DNA of 64,000 bases from CAVVUC01 sp963751395 (lineage in GTDB: Bacteria; Verrucomicrobiota; Verrucomicrobiia; Chthoniobacterales; Chthoniobacteraceae). The notes beneath the pieces are model-generated. The model was given only the letters and a program-made list of their open reading frames with translations. It was not told where the DNA came from and did not search any database. Positions 52,142-61,147 of the stretch are shown one piece after another (position 1 is the first letter of the stretch; every line of letters begins with the position of its first letter). The stretch lies in contig CAVVUC010000003.1 of NCBI GenBank assembly GCA_963751395.1, forward strand, positions 434,001 through 498,000, in the 5' to 3' direction. The translations under genes and the position numbers were made by a program.

Positions 52142-55100
52142 ATGCGCTCGACTCCGGGAAGAAACGCTGCTCCAAAAAGCATCACTCCACAAACAACCGA
52201 TCTCACGGGCAAAAAGTTGCTCGTCGCAAACCGCAGCGAGATCGCGATCCGGGTTTTTCGGGCGGCAACGGAACTTGGGATGCGCACCGTTGCGATTTAC
52301 GCGCAGGAAGACAGGCTGTCGCTCCACCGCTTCAAAGCCGACGAGGCGTATCTGACCGGACAGGGAAAGGGACCGGTGGCGGCGTATCTCGATATCGACG
52401 GGATCGTCGGTCTCGCGAAGGAAAAAGGCGTGGACATGATCCATCCCGGCTATGGCTTTTTATCCGAGAACGCCCAGTTCGCAAAGGCTTGCGCGGAGGC
52501 TGGCATCACCTTCGTCGGGCCGCGTCCGGAACTGCTTGAACTCATGGGTGACAAAGTTGCGGCGCGGAGTCTCGCAACCAAGCTCAACGTGCCAACGCTG
52601 CCGGGCACCGAAGATCCGATTACGGACCGCGTCGAGGCGATCAAGATTGCGAAGACCATTGGTTTCCCGCTCATCATCAAGGCGGCGTTCGGCGGCGGCG
52701 GTCGCGGCATGCGCGTTGTTGAAAAACCTGGAGATCTGGCATCATTGCTCGACGAGGCTCAGGGCGAGGCCGAGCGGGCGTTTGGCAACCCTGCGGTCTT
52801 TTTGGAAAAATACATCCCGCGCGCAAAGCACATCGAGGTGCAGGTCCTCGGCGACAATCACGGCGACGTGCTTCATCTGCACGAGCGCGATTGCTCGGTG
52901 CAGCGGCGGCACCAGAAGGTGATCGAGATCGCGCCGTCGATCGGCTTGAACGAAAAGGTCCGGAAGGAACTCTGCGCGGCTGCCGCTCGAATGGCCGCGG
53001 AAATCCGCTACAACAACGCCGGCACGATCGAGTTCCTCCTCGATATGGATCGCGACGAGTGGTTCTTCATCGAGATGAACCCGCGCATCCAGGTCGAACA
53101 CACCGTCACGGAAGTGATCACCGGCATCGACCTCGTCCGCTCGCAAATCCTCGTGGCCGCAGGCGCGGCGCTTCACGGAAAAGAACTCGCGCTTCCGCAG
53201 CAGGACGACATTCCGCGCATCGGATTCGCGGTGCAGGGGCGTATCACGACCGAGGATCCGGAGAACAAGTTCACTCCGAACTACGGAAAAATTCTCACGT
53301 ATCGCTCGGTCGCCGGCTTCGGTATTCGGCTCGACGGCGCGATGGGTGACACCGGCGCGGTAATCACGCCTTTTTACGATTCGCTGCTCACGAAACTCAC
53401 CGCCTACGGCCCGACCTTCCACATCGCATTGCAGCGAATGGACCGCGCGTTGCGGGAGTTCCGGATTCGCGGCATAAAGACGAACATCCCGTTCATCGAG
53501 AACGTCATCATGAATCAGACGTTCCGCAGCGGCCAGGCGACGACAACGCTCATCGACACGACGCCGAGCCTGTTCATCTTCAAGCCGCGCCGCGACCGCG
53601 CCACCAAGCTGCTCAACTTCCTTGGCAACGTCATCGTCAACGGCAACCCGCAGGCCAAGGGCCACAATCCGGGCGCCCCGCTCCCGCCCGCGCCGCATCC
53701 CGCCTACGATCGCAAGCAAGTCCCGCCTGGCGGCACGCGTCAGCTTCTGCTCGAACTCGGTGCGGAAAAATTTGCGCAATGGACGCACGCCCAAAAGCGT
53801 CTTCTCGTCACCGACACGACCTTCCGCGACGCGCATCAGTCGCTGCTCGCCACTCGCGTTCGCACCTATGACATGCTCGCTGTCGCCGACGCCGTCGCGC
53901 ATCGCACGCCCGGGCTTTTCAGCATGGAAATGTGGGGCGGTGCGACCTTCGACACTGCGATGCGTTTTCTCCACGAAGATCCGTGGCTGCGTCTCCGGCA
54001 ACTCCGCGAGCGCATTCCGAACATCTGCTTCCAGATGCTCCTGCGCGGTTCGAACGCCGTCGGTTACTCGAACTATCCTTCCAACGTCGTCGCCGGATTC
54101 GTGAAGCACGCCGCCGAAAGCGGCATCGACATCTTCCGCATTTTCGATTCGCTAAACTACACGCCAAACCTCAAGGCCGCGATGGAGGCGGTGCATAAGA
54201 CACACGCCGTTTGCGAGGCGGCGATCTGCTACACCGGCAACATCCTTGATCCGAAGCGGACGAAATACTCGCTGAAATACTACGTCGGGATGGCGAAGGA
54301 ACTCGAGCGGATGGGTGCGCACATTCTCGCGATCAAAGACATGGCTGGCCTTTGCCGGCCTTACGCCGCGCACGCGCTCGTGAAAGCGCTCAAGAGCGAG
54401 ATCGGCATCCCGATTCATTTCCACACGCACGACACCAGCGGCGTCAATGCCGGCTCGGTTTTGCGCGCCAGCGACGCGGGGGCCGATGTTGTCGATCTGG
54501 CCATCGCATCCATGTCCGGCTCGACCAGCCAGCCGAACCTCAACTCGACCGTCGCCGCGCTCGAACACACACCGCGCGACACCGGCCTCGACCTTCAGGC
54601 GCTCAACGAGTTCTCCGATTACTGGGAACACGTCCGCGCGTTTTACCAGCCGTTCGACACAGCGCCGCGCACCGGCAGCGCCGAAGTTTATTTGCACGAG
54701 ATGCCCGGCGGGCAGTTCACGAATCTCAAGGAGCAGGCGGCGTCGATGGGACTCGCACATCGCTGGCCGGAAATCGCGAAATGCTACGCCGAGGTGAACG
54801 AGCTTTTTGGCGACATCGTGAAGGTCACGCCTTCAAGCAAAGTCGTCGGCGACATGGCACTGTTTCTTTTCACCCGGGGCATCAAGCCTGCGGACGTGGT
54901 GAACCTCGAACCCGGCACATCGTTTCCCGAATCCGTCATCGACATGCTCTCCGGCGGGCTTGGCAAGCCGGACGGCGGCTGGCCGAAGAAACTTGTCGAG
55001 GTCGTTGTTGGCAGGGGGAAAAAGAACACCGCAAAGACCGCACGCATCGACCTGAACCCGACGAAGACCGAATTGGCGGCGAAACTGAAACACGAGCCGA

Positions 55101-55630
55101 GTGAGGACGATCTCTACAGCCACCTGATGTATCCGCAGGTGTTCGCGGAATTTCACAAATTCGTGCGCGAGCACGGCGACGTGAGCGTGGTGCCGACGCC
55201 CGCGTTTTTCTATGGCCTCAAACCGGGCGAGGAAATTTCCGTTGATATCGAGGAAGGCAAGACGCTCTTCATCAAACTCATCAATGTCGGCATGGCCGAC
55301 AACGAAGGCCGCCGCATCGTTTCCTACGAACTCAACGGCGTCCCGCGTGAGGCGACGATCGTGGACAAGTCGATCGCGCCCAAAACGAAGAGCCGGGTCA
55401 AAGCCGATCCCGATGACGAAAAACAGGTCGGCGCGCCGATTCCCGGAATGATCACCTCCGTCGTTACGACTGTCGGTCACAAGGTGGCGAAGGGCGATAA
55501 ACTGCTGACGCTCGAAGCGATGAAGATGCAGACGACTCTTTATGCGCCGATGGACGGCGTCGTGGGCGAATTGCTTGTGCAGTTGGGCGACTCCGTCGAA
55601 AGCAAGGACCTGCTGGTGAGACTGCGTTAA
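52142..55630 (+). CDS. pyc: Pyruvate carboxylase
   Basis: 1,162 residues, the full single-chain form. ATP- and biotin-dependent carboxylation of pyruvate to oxaloacetate (anaplerosis). N-terminal biotin carboxylase (LLVANRSEIAIRVFRAATEL, FGGGGRGMRVV, ERDCSVQRRHQKVIEIAPSI, FIEMNPRIQVEHTVTEVITG) to about residue 480. Carboxyltransferase from about residue 555 (VTDTTFRDAHQSLLATRVRT, GATFDTAMRFLHEDPWLRLR, HFHTHDTSGVNAGSVL, and the KDMAGLCRP loop). Biotin carrier at the end with LEAMKMQTTLYAPMDGVVGE, Lys of AMKM being the biotin site. Alone on this strand; the opposite-strand kinase genes are divergent. Confidence 0.97.
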   Translation: MRSTPGRNAAPKSITPQTTDLTGKKLLVANRSEIAIRVFRAATELGMRTVAIYAQEDRLSLHRFKADEAYLTGQGKGPVAAYLDIDGIVGLAKEKGVDMIHPGYGFLSENAQFAKACAEAGITFVGPRPELLELMGDKVAARSLATKLNVPTLPGTEDPITDRVEAIKIAKTIGFPLIIKAAFGGGGRGMRVVEKPGDLASLLDEAQGEAERAFGNPAVFLEKYIPRAKHIEVQVLGDNHGDVLHLHERDCSVQRRHQKVIEIAPSIGLNEKVRKELCAAAARMAAEIRYNNAGTIEFLLDMDRDEWFFIEMNPRIQVEHTVTEVITGIDLVRSQILVAAGAALHGKELALPQQDDIPRIGFAVQGRITTEDPENKFTPNYGKILTYRSVAGFGIRLDGAMGDTGAVITPFYDSLLTKLTAYGPTFHIALQRMDRALREFRIRGIKTNIPFIENVIMNQTFRSGQATTTLIDTTPSLFIFKPRRDRATKLLNFLGNVIVNGNPQAKGHNPGAPLPPAPHPAYDRKQVPPGGTRQLLLELGAEKFAQWTHAQKRLLVTDTTFRDAHQSLLATRVRTYDMLAVADAVAHRTPGLFSMEMWGGATFDTAMRFLHEDPWLRLRQLRERIPNICFQMLLRGSNAVGYSNYPSNVVAGFVKHAAESGIDIFRIFDSLNYTPNLKAAMEAVHKTHAVCEAAICYTGNILDPKRTKYSLKYYVGMAKELERMGAHILAIKDMAGLCRPYAAHALVKALKSEIGIPIHFHTHDTSGVNAGSVLRASDAGADVVDLAIASMSGSTSQPNLNSTVAALEHTPRDTGLDLQALNEFSDYWEHVRAFYQPFDTAPRTGSAEVYLHEMPGGQFTNLKEQAASMGLAHRWPEIAKCYAEVNELFGDIVKVTPSSKVVGDMALFLFTRGIKPADVVNLEPGTSFPESVIDMLSGGLGKPDGGWPKKLVEVVVGRGKKNTAKTARIDLNPTKTELAAKLKHEPSEDDLYSHLMYPQVFAEFHKFVREHGDVSVVPTPAFFYGLKPGEEISVDIEEGKTLFIKLINVGMADNEGRRIVSYELNGVPREATIVDKSIAPKTKSRVKADPDDEKQVGAPIPGMITSVVTTVGHKVAKGDKLLTLEAMKMQTTLYAPMDGVVGELLVQLGDSVESKDLLVRLR

Positions 55631-55687
55631 GGCCTGCCATCCCGAGGGCGGCAAGGGAGCTCGCAACGCCTCTTCCGCGCCTCCTCC

Positions 55688-56890
55688 TCACGAATACAAA
55701 TAGTCGAGATCGACCTTGGGCGCTTTCGGCTTTTCCGCCGGCAGCGGCGAGCCGTTTTCGGGATACTCGAAAATCTTCCCTTCGTAATTGCGGATCACGA
55801 CTTTCTCGTGGTCGTGATAAAGCGAGTAGCCGGGGTTGATCGGCACTTTACCGCCGCCGCCCGGCGCGTCGATCACGTATTGCGGGATGCTGTATCCGGT
55901 TGTGTGCCCGCGAAGGCCGTCGATGATTTCGACGCCTTTGGTGACCGGCACTTTCAGGTGCGACGAACCGTTGATGAGATCGAGCTGGTAGAGATAATAC
56001 GGGCGCACCCGGCAGATGAGCAGCTTGTGGACGAGTTCTTTCATGGTGTCCACGTCGTCGTTCACGCCGCGCAGCAGGACACTTTGGTTGCCAAGGGGGA
56101 CGCCGTGATTCGCGAGCCGCTCGAGCGCCTGCTTCACTTCGATGGTCAACTCGCGCGGGTGATTCACATGCACGCTCATCCAGAGCGGGTGATACTTCTG
56201 TAGCATTGCGCAAAGCTGGGGCGTGATGCGTTGCGGGAGAAAAATCGGCACTCGCGAGCCGATGCGCACGAATTCGATGTGCGGAATCGCGCGGACGCGG
56301 CGGAGCAGATATTCGAGTTTGTCGTCGGAGAAAAGCAGGGGATCGCCGCCCGAAAACAGCACGTCGCGAACTTCCGTGTGCTCTTCCAAATAGCGGAACG
56401 CCTCGTCAAAATCCGTGTGCAACTCCTGCTCGCCCGCGCCGCTCACCACGCGGCTCCGCGTGCAGTATCGGCAGTAAGACGCACAACGATCCGTGACCAG
56501 AAACAGCACGCGATCGGGATAGCGATGCACGAGTCCTGGCACCGGCATGTGCGAATCCTCGCCGCAAGGGTCGCTCATTTCGTAGGGCGACGTCCAAGTT
56601 TCCTCGATGCGCGGGATGACCTGCCGCCGGATCGGGCAGTCGGGATTGTCGCGCTCGACGAGGTTGAAAAAATGAGGCGTCACCGCGAGCGCCAGTTTGT
56701 GGCCGGAGAGCAGCACGCCGGCGCGTTCCTCCTGGGAGAGTTCGAGATGCTCTTCAAGCTGCGCGAGCGTGGTAACTCGATGCTTGAGCTGCCATTTCCA
56801 ATCGTTCCATTGGGCGGCGTCTGCGTCCGGCCAGTAGCCGGGCGCGTGTGAAACGAACGCCTTATCCAAAACCGCAGGGCTGGTTTCCAT
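55688..56890 (-). CDS. kamA: L-lysine 2,3-aminomutase family radical-SAM protein
   Basis: 400 residues. Radical-SAM, PLP-dependent 2,3-aminomutase converting L-lysine to beta-lysine in the family. The cluster motif is CASYCRYC within LFLVTDRCASYCRYCTRSRV. Next: VLFSGGDPLLFSDDKLEYLL, IEFVRIGSRVPIFLPQRITP, VNHPRELTIEVKQALERLA and the PLP region VIDAPGGGGKVPINPGYSL, where Lys of GGGGK is the PLP-binding residue. The length fits KamA. An EpmB role (EF-P lysylation) is less likely because EpmB is shorter. No lysine-degradation or beta-lysine acetyltransferase gene is beside it. Convergent with pyc, 57 bp apart. Confidence 0.9.
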   Translation of the reverse strand: METSPAVLDKAFVSHAPGYWPDADAAQWNDWKWQLKHRVTTLAQLEEHLELSQEERAGVLLSGHKLALAVTPHFFNLVERDNPDCPIRRQVIPRIEETWTSPYEMSDPCGEDSHMPVPGLVHRYPDRVLFLVTDRCASYCRYCTRSRVVSGAGEQELHTDFDEAFRYLEEHTEVRDVLFSGGDPLLFSDDKLEYLLRRVRAIPHIEFVRIGSRVPIFLPQRITPQLCAMLQKYHPLWMSVHVNHPRELTIEVKQALERLANHGVPLGNQSVLLRGVNDDVDTMKELVHKLLICRVRPYYLYQLDLINGSSHLKVPVTKGVEIIDGLRGHTTGYSIPQYVIDAPGGGGKVPINPGYSLYHDHEKVVIRNYEGKIFEYPENGSPLPAEKPKAPKVDLDYLYS

Positions 56891-57015
56891 TGAATTGGCG
56901 GACTCCTAATGCGTGAGCCGCCGCTTGTCAACGCTGCGAACCCGGCAAATGTGGAGCGTGGCGAATTTGTGGTTGAACGAAACGTGTTCGCTCATGTCAA
57001 AATTCCGATTTCATT

Positions 57016-58479
57016 ATGAAGTTCTTCTACGCATCGCTCGTGGCCCTTGGTTGCATCTGTTTCTCTGCGTTCGCCGCCGACGAAACGAAGCCCCTCGCCG
57101 CTGACGCAGACCTGCTCCACCGGCTCGACGCGGCTTACGTGGGTGTTTTTGAAAAAGTCGCCCCCGCCGTCGTGATCATCGAGGCGAACAAGAAGCAGGC
57201 CGAGGAAGACTCGCAGAACGCCGACGGCCTGGACCTATTCTTCCGGGATCCAAACGGCGACGGCGGTTCCCGGCGGCATTTCCGCATGCCCCAGCAGGTG
57301 CGCAGCGAAGGCTCGGGCTTCATCATCCGCCCGAACGGCTTTGTGCTCACGAACTTTCATGTGATCGAGGATGCGGAAAAGATCGAGGTCAAGCTCAAGG
57401 ACGGCCGCCATTTTCCGGCCAAACTCATCGGCTCCGACGACAAGACCGACATCGCCATTTTGAAAATAGAAGCCACCAATCTCCCGTCCGTCGAAATGGC
57501 CGACAGCGATGCCGTCCGCGTGGGCCAGCAGTGTTTCGCCATCGGCATTCCCTACAACCTCGACTACAGCTTCAGCCGCGGACTTGTAAGCGCGAAGGGC
57601 CGCAGCAATCTCACCGGCACGCCGAACAAGCCGATGTATGAGGACTACATCCAGACCGACGCGATGATCAATCCCGGCAACAGCGGCGGTCCGCTTTTCG
57701 ACATCAACGGGCGCGTGATCGGCATGAACACGCTCATCAACGGCATCGGGCGCGGACTTGCGTTCGCGATTCCGTCGAACATGCTCATTGATGTCGGCGA
57801 ACAGCTCATCGCCAATGGTAAAGTGACCCGCCCTTGGCTCGGGATTCGCATCGAGACACTCGGCGACAACGCCAACCTGCGCGAGCACATCCACGGCATC
57901 GACAAGGGCGTCGTCGTCGATACGATCGAGCCCGAGACACCCGCCTACAAAAGCGACCTGCGCCCGGCTGACGTCATCACCGCCGTCGATGGCGTGGCTC
58001 TCGCCACCGCGCGCGATCTGCAAAAAGAGATCCTCAAGAAAAAAGTCGGCCAGCCCGTTGAACTGTCCGTCTGGCGCAACGGAAAGAGCATCAAGATCGC
58101 CGTCACCACCGGTGAGCTTCCGTCGGACGTGACAAAAGTTGCCAACAAAACCGTGCCCAAATCCTCACCTGCGAGTGCCGAGGCCTATGGCATGAGCGTC
58201 CGTGACGCAGGCAGGCAGCCGGGGGAGAAATCCAAGACGAAAACCGCCGCTGGAGTCGTCGTCACCAGCGTCGAGCCAGGCAGCCCGGCGGACGAGGCAG
58301 GGATCAAAACGGACGATTTAATTGCTGAAGTGGATGAAAAGCCGGTTGCGAATTTGGCGGAATTCCGTAAAGTATTATCCAGCCACAACAGCACGAGCAG
58401 CGTGTTGATGCTGATCGAGCGAAAAGGCCAAAAAACTTACGCAGTCATCAAACAAACGAGTTCACAAGACACGAAATAG
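57016..58479 (+). CDS. Do-type periplasmic serine protease (DegP/DegQ-like)
   Basis: 487 residues with a signal peptide (YASLVALGCICFSAFAADET). Trypsin-like protease: catalytic His in FVLTNFHVIEDAEKIEVKLK, Asp in SDDKTDIAILKIE, Ser in INPGNSGGPLFDINGRVIGM. Two PDZ domains follow: residues about 290-370 (VVDTIEPETPAYKSDLRPAD, LRPADVITAVDG) and about 410-480 (VVVTSVEPGSPADEAGIKTD, IAEVDEKPVANLAEFRKVLS), joined by a linker rich in Lys and Ser. It degrades or refolds misfolded envelope proteins. A strong terminator follows at 58500. Confidence 0.96.
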   Translation: MKFFYASLVALGCICFSAFAADETKPLAADADLLHRLDAAYVGVFEKVAPAVVIIEANKKQAEEDSQNADGLDLFFRDPNGDGGSRRHFRMPQQVRSEGSGFIIRPNGFVLTNFHVIEDAEKIEVKLKDGRHFPAKLIGSDDKTDIAILKIEATNLPSVEMADSDAVRVGQQCFAIGIPYNLDYSFSRGLVSAKGRSNLTGTPNKPMYEDYIQTDAMINPGNSGGPLFDINGRVIGMNTLINGIGRGLAFAIPSNMLIDVGEQLIANGKVTRPWLGIRIETLGDNANLREHIHGIDKGVVVDTIEPETPAYKSDLRPADVITAVDGVALATARDLQKEILKKKVGQPVELSVWRNGKSIKIAVTTGELPSDVTKVANKTVPKSSPASAEAYGMSVRDAGRQPGEKSKTKTAAGVVVTSVEPGSPADEAGIKTDDLIAEVDEKPVANLAEFRKVLSSHNSTSSVLMLIERKGQKTYAVIKQTSSQDTK

Positions 58480-58499
58480 AAAAGCTTTCCTTGGTTGGG

Positions 58500-58536
58500 C
58501 GGTCGGTGCCGGCATTCCGGCACCGACCGTTTTTTT
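58500..58536 (+). terminator. Intrinsic terminator after the Do-type protease gene
   Basis: A 13-bp perfect stem (CGGTCGGTGCCGG at 58500-58512 with its complement at 58517-58529), a 4-nt loop CATT, then seven T at 58530-58536. It lies 20 bp after the protease stop and before mqnC, the clearest rho-independent terminator in the window. Confidence 0.95.
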
Positions 58537-58672
58537 GTGTCATCACGGACTCAGGCACGGATCTCGCCGGCTCTGCTCAACATGGTTTGACAGCGATTCA
58601 GCCGCCCGGCTCCGCCGCTTTGTTTGGTGAACCCCTTTACGACCGGAGATTTTCCGCTAGATAACTCCACGA

Positions 58673-59764
58673 ATGCTCGCATCTCTTTTGAATGAATCCG
58701 TTGCCGAAAAAGTTCTCGCCGGTGAGCGCATCACACGTGAGGAGGCCCGCGAGCTCTACGACGCGCCGCTGAACGAACTCGGTGCCCTCGCCGATGCGCG
58801 CCGCCAGATGGCGAAGCGCGCGGCTTACGAGGGGCGCGGCAACGAGATCGTCACCTACCTGATCGACCGCAACGTCAACTACACGAACGTCTGCAACGTC
58901 TATTGCAAGTTCTGCGCGTTCTATCGCACGGAAAAGGACGCGGATCATTACGTTCTCACGCACGAGCAGATCGACGAAAAGCTCGATGAATTATCGGCTG
59001 CGGGCGGCGTGCAGGTGTTGTTGCAGGGCGGACATCATCCGAAGCTTGGCATCGGGCACTACTTGGATTTGCTCAGCCACATTCGGGAGAAATATCCGCA
59101 CATCAACGTGCATGGATTCAGCCCGCCCGAGTTCAACCACTTCGCGGAAGTGTTCCACATGCCGTTGCGCGAGGTGATCGCCAAATTCAAGGAAGCCGGT
59201 CTCGGCTCGATTCCCGGCGGCGGCGGTGAGATCCTTGTGGATCGGGTCCGCGAGCGGATTTCGCCGCTCAAGTGCAACTCGGATCAATGGCTCGAAGTCA
59301 TGGCGATCGCGCACGAACTTGGATTGAAATCGAGCGCGACGATGATGTTTGGACACGTTGAGACGATAGACGACCGGCTCGAGCATTTGCAGCGGCTCCG
59401 CGATCAACAGGACGCGACGGGCGGTTTCACGGCGTTCATCTGCTGGACGTTCCAGCCCGAGAATACGGTGCTCAAAGCGCAGACCGTCGGCGCGTCGGAG
59501 TATCTGAGGATGCAGGCGCTGGCGCGGATTTTTTTGGACAACTTCGAGAACGTCCAGAGCTCATGGGTCACGCAAGGCCCGAAGATTGGCCAGGTCGCGC
59601 TCAAATACGGCGCGAACGATTTCGGCTCGGTGATGATGGAGGAAAACGTGGTCAGCAGCGCCGGCACGAGTTTTCATCTGAACTCGGAGGAAATCTGCAC
59701 GCTCATCCGCGAAGCCGGCTACGAACCACACCGGCGGAATAATTGGTACGAACTGCTGGATTGA
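58673..59764 (+). CDS. mqnC: Cyclic dehypoxanthinyl futalosine synthase (radical SAM)
   Basis: 363 residues. Third step of the futalosine menaquinone pathway. Radical-SAM cluster CNVYCKFC in NYTNVCNVYCKFCAFYRTEK. Family marks: VQVLLQGGHHPKLGIGHYLD, GSIPGGGGEILVDRVRERIS, ATMMFGHVETIDDRLEHLQR, TAFICWTFQPENTVLK and SSWVTQGPKIGQVALKYGAN, then DFGSVMMEENVV. MqnE and CofH differ in the first cluster region and lack SSWVTQGP in this form. Other mqn genes are not in the window, but the presence of MqnC argues for a futalosine rather than MenF-type route. Confidence 0.95.
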   Translation: MLASLLNESVAEKVLAGERITREEARELYDAPLNELGALADARRQMAKRAAYEGRGNEIVTYLIDRNVNYTNVCNVYCKFCAFYRTEKDADHYVLTHEQIDEKLDELSAAGGVQVLLQGGHHPKLGIGHYLDLLSHIREKYPHINVHGFSPPEFNHFAEVFHMPLREVIAKFKEAGLGSIPGGGGEILVDRVRERISPLKCNSDQWLEVMAIAHELGLKSSATMMFGHVETIDDRLEHLQRLRDQQDATGGFTAFICWTFQPENTVLKAQTVGASEYLRMQALARIFLDNFENVQSSWVTQGPKIGQVALKYGANDFGSVMMEENVVSSAGTSFHLNSEEICTLIREAGYEPHRRNNWYELLD

Positions 59765-59820
59765 AATAGAAAAAGCGTTTTCCGCAGCGGTCGTCTGAAC
59801 CGTGTCGCCGCCGACGACTA

Positions 59821-60096
59821 TCATCGCGGCGCTTGGTCAAGCACCTTGCGCAAAGTTTCCCGGTCGGAGGCCAGATCGGCGGTGGTAAGTGACTGTTCCT
59901 CGACGTGGTGGCGCTTGAGCACGGCGTCGGTGTCGAAGCGGGTCAACCCCAAAACACGAGAAAGCTGGTAGTGATTCAGGCGCTTTTGCCGGAAAAGTTC
60001 GACCGCGCAAGCCTCTCTCACGTCCGCATCCAGGTTTGGAGACTCGTGGCGCAGCTTTTCTTCGATGTCCTTTGGCAGTTCAATGGTAACAGGCAT
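59821..60096 (-). CDS. UPF0175-family small protein
   Basis: 91 residues from the ATG at 60096 (MPVTIELPKDIEEKLRHESP); the upstream in-frame residues are non-conserved. The core NLDADVREACAVELFRQKRL, then NHYQLSRVLGLTRFDTDAVL, is typical of UPF0175, often a DNA-binding antitoxin beside a PIN-domain or DUF3368 toxin. No such toxin follows here on its strand. It lies just after mqnC (convergent). Confidence 0.8.
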   Translation of the reverse strand: MPVTIELPKDIEEKLRHESPNLDADVREACAVELFRQKRLNHYQLSRVLGLTRFDTDAVLKRHHVEEQSLTTADLASDRETLRKVLDQAPR

Positions 60097-60190
60097 GTTG
60101 TTGAGATTAGCATGAAGTGGAAAACCCGTCCTCTGCTGGTGAGCCGGAGTTTGCCTCAACCGGCATCGTGGATTTCACCTGCGGTTTTTC

Positions 60191-60370
60191 GTCAGCGGTC
60201 GGAAGTCCGCGGTCTCAAAACGTGTTGCTCTCGTCGTCAAGGGGGCCGAGAGGGGGAAGGGGTTGCGGGCAACCACGCCGATGACGCGCCGCTGGATTGC
60301 GGAGCGGCTGGGGATGGGCAGCGCCAGCTATCTCTCTGCTCTCCTTGCCAGTGTCGATAGTAAGCTCTGA
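60191..60370 (+). pseudogene. C-terminal remnant of a REP-associated (RAYT, Y1) transposase
   Basis: In the frame ending with TGA at 60368, the tail LVVKGAERGKGLRATTPM, then TRRWIAERLGMGSASYLSAL, resembles the basic C-terminal helix region of RAYT/IS200-like transposases (TxxWIAxRLxMGSxxYLxxLL). No catalytic HUH or Tyr part is present upstream, so this is a 5'-truncated fragment. It fits the abundance of hairpin REP-like elements in the window. It is a judgement from pattern only. Confidence 0.5.
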
Positions 60371-60410
60371 CCCGAATGGCGCTAAGTTAAGGCAGTTTTG
60401 GGACGATTTC
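60371..60410. other. Short junction between RAYT remnant and secreted-protein fragment
   Basis: Forty bases with no recognisable feature, ending at the stop codon (60411, minus strand) of the secreted-protein fragment. Confidence 0.4.
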
Positions 60411-60728
60411 TCAATTCTCCTTCACGCGATAAAATCCCTTCGTCTTGCCGCGGATGGAGTCGAGGTAACTCATCTCGCCTCCGGTGCCGACAAGGCCGGA
60501 TGTGAGAGGAAACCAAGAGGGGCTGGCAAGGTTAGCGGTCCACTCGATAATGTAGGACTTCCCGACGGTCGTATTCCAGACCACCTCTACTGAGGAATAA
60601 ATCTGTGCCGATATGATTGCAGGTGGAGTGGGCGCGGTAGTTGTAACCGTAAGTCCGTATTGATTGCTTGAGAACGTCGAGTATGGGCCATCGCGAACAA
60701 CGACAAAGTATGTGCCTGCTGATGGAAC
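60411..60728 (-). pseudogene. C-terminal fragment of a secreted protein, cut by the IS66 insertion
   Basis: Reads on the minus strand from the insertion site: VPSAGTYFVVVRDGPYSTFS, then SAQIYSSVEVVWNTTVGKSY, IIEWTANLASPSWFPLTSGL and IRGKTKGFYRVKEN. The YIIEW-ANL-W...FYRV pattern looks like the C-terminal domain of secreted verrucomicrobial proteins. The rest of the gene is missing: the DNA beyond the insertion encodes an antitoxin in another frame, so the gene was probably already truncated before the insertion. Confidence 0.7.
60721..60728. other. Left copy of the 8-bp target-site duplication GATGGAAC
   Basis: GATGGAAC immediately before the left terminus at 60729 equals GATGGAAC immediately after the right terminus (63657-63664). 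IS66 elements make 8-bp duplications, so these delimit one insertion of 2,928 bp. Confidence 0.9.
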
Positions 60729-60770
60729 GTAAGCGTCCGCCGTGGCTCCACTGGACGATGAGGTGGGAGA

Positions 60771-61058
60771 TTGCGGAGGCTGTGGGTTATGCAATCTACC
60801 ACAGCGGCATTGGAGACTTCAGAGATTTTGAGACGCGACAAACGGGGACGCGTGTGGCTGAAGCCGAAGCGGCGCGAGGCACTGCTGGATGAGTTTGAGA
60901 AGAGTGGCATGAGCGGGGCGCAGTTTGCGCGGTTGACGGGGGTGAAGTATTCGAGTTTTCAAAACTGGGTGCCGCAGGACGCGTGGCGGACGTCAAGATG
61001 GCACGGTGATGGCGCAGCCCGGTGCGGTGCGTTTGTTTGAAGCGGTGGTCGAAGGAGG
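60771..61058 (+). pseudogene. Partial inverted copy of IS66 tnpA with 8-bp deletion
   Basis: Starts MRRLWVMQSTTAALETSEIL, identical to the complete tnpA read from 63614, and follows it up to KYSSFQNWV. An 8-bp deletion near 60972 then shifts the frame. The homology stops at 61058 in sequence equal to the tnpA coding region (GTCGAAGGAGG). It is non-functional and forms the left arm of the inverted duplication. Confidence 0.9.
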
Positions 61059-61080
61059 GTAAGCGTCTGCCGGGGTTCCC
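61059..61080 (+). repeat. Ordinary left terminal inverted repeat of the IS66 element
   Basis: GTAAGCGTCTGCCGGGG, which pairs with the right end GTAAGCGTCCGCCGTGG in inverted orientation with a few mismatches. The stop of tnpC (61148) lies inside. This terminus is now internal, because the duplicated right-end copy lies outside it. Confidence 0.7.
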
Positions 61081-61147
61081 CTTGACACGATGCTTCGCAA
61101 GGTCTGATCCGGAAGCATAGGCGTGATAGCCCGATGGGCTACGACGC

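Noticed and set aside
52742..54109. 455-codon open frame antisense to pyruvate carboxylase
   Set aside because: High GC and codon bias of the true gene keep the antisense frame open. Its product is rich in Arg, Glu and Val without any domain.
58673..59764. Alternative assignment as MqnE or CofH
   Set aside because: The motifs NYTNVCNVYCKFC, GGHHP and SSWVTQGPKIGQVAL fit MqnC specifically.
61051..61058. Target duplication for the inner IS66 terminus at 61059
   Set aside because: The eight bases before it (GAAGGAGG) do not match the right flank GATGGAAC, while those before 60729 do.
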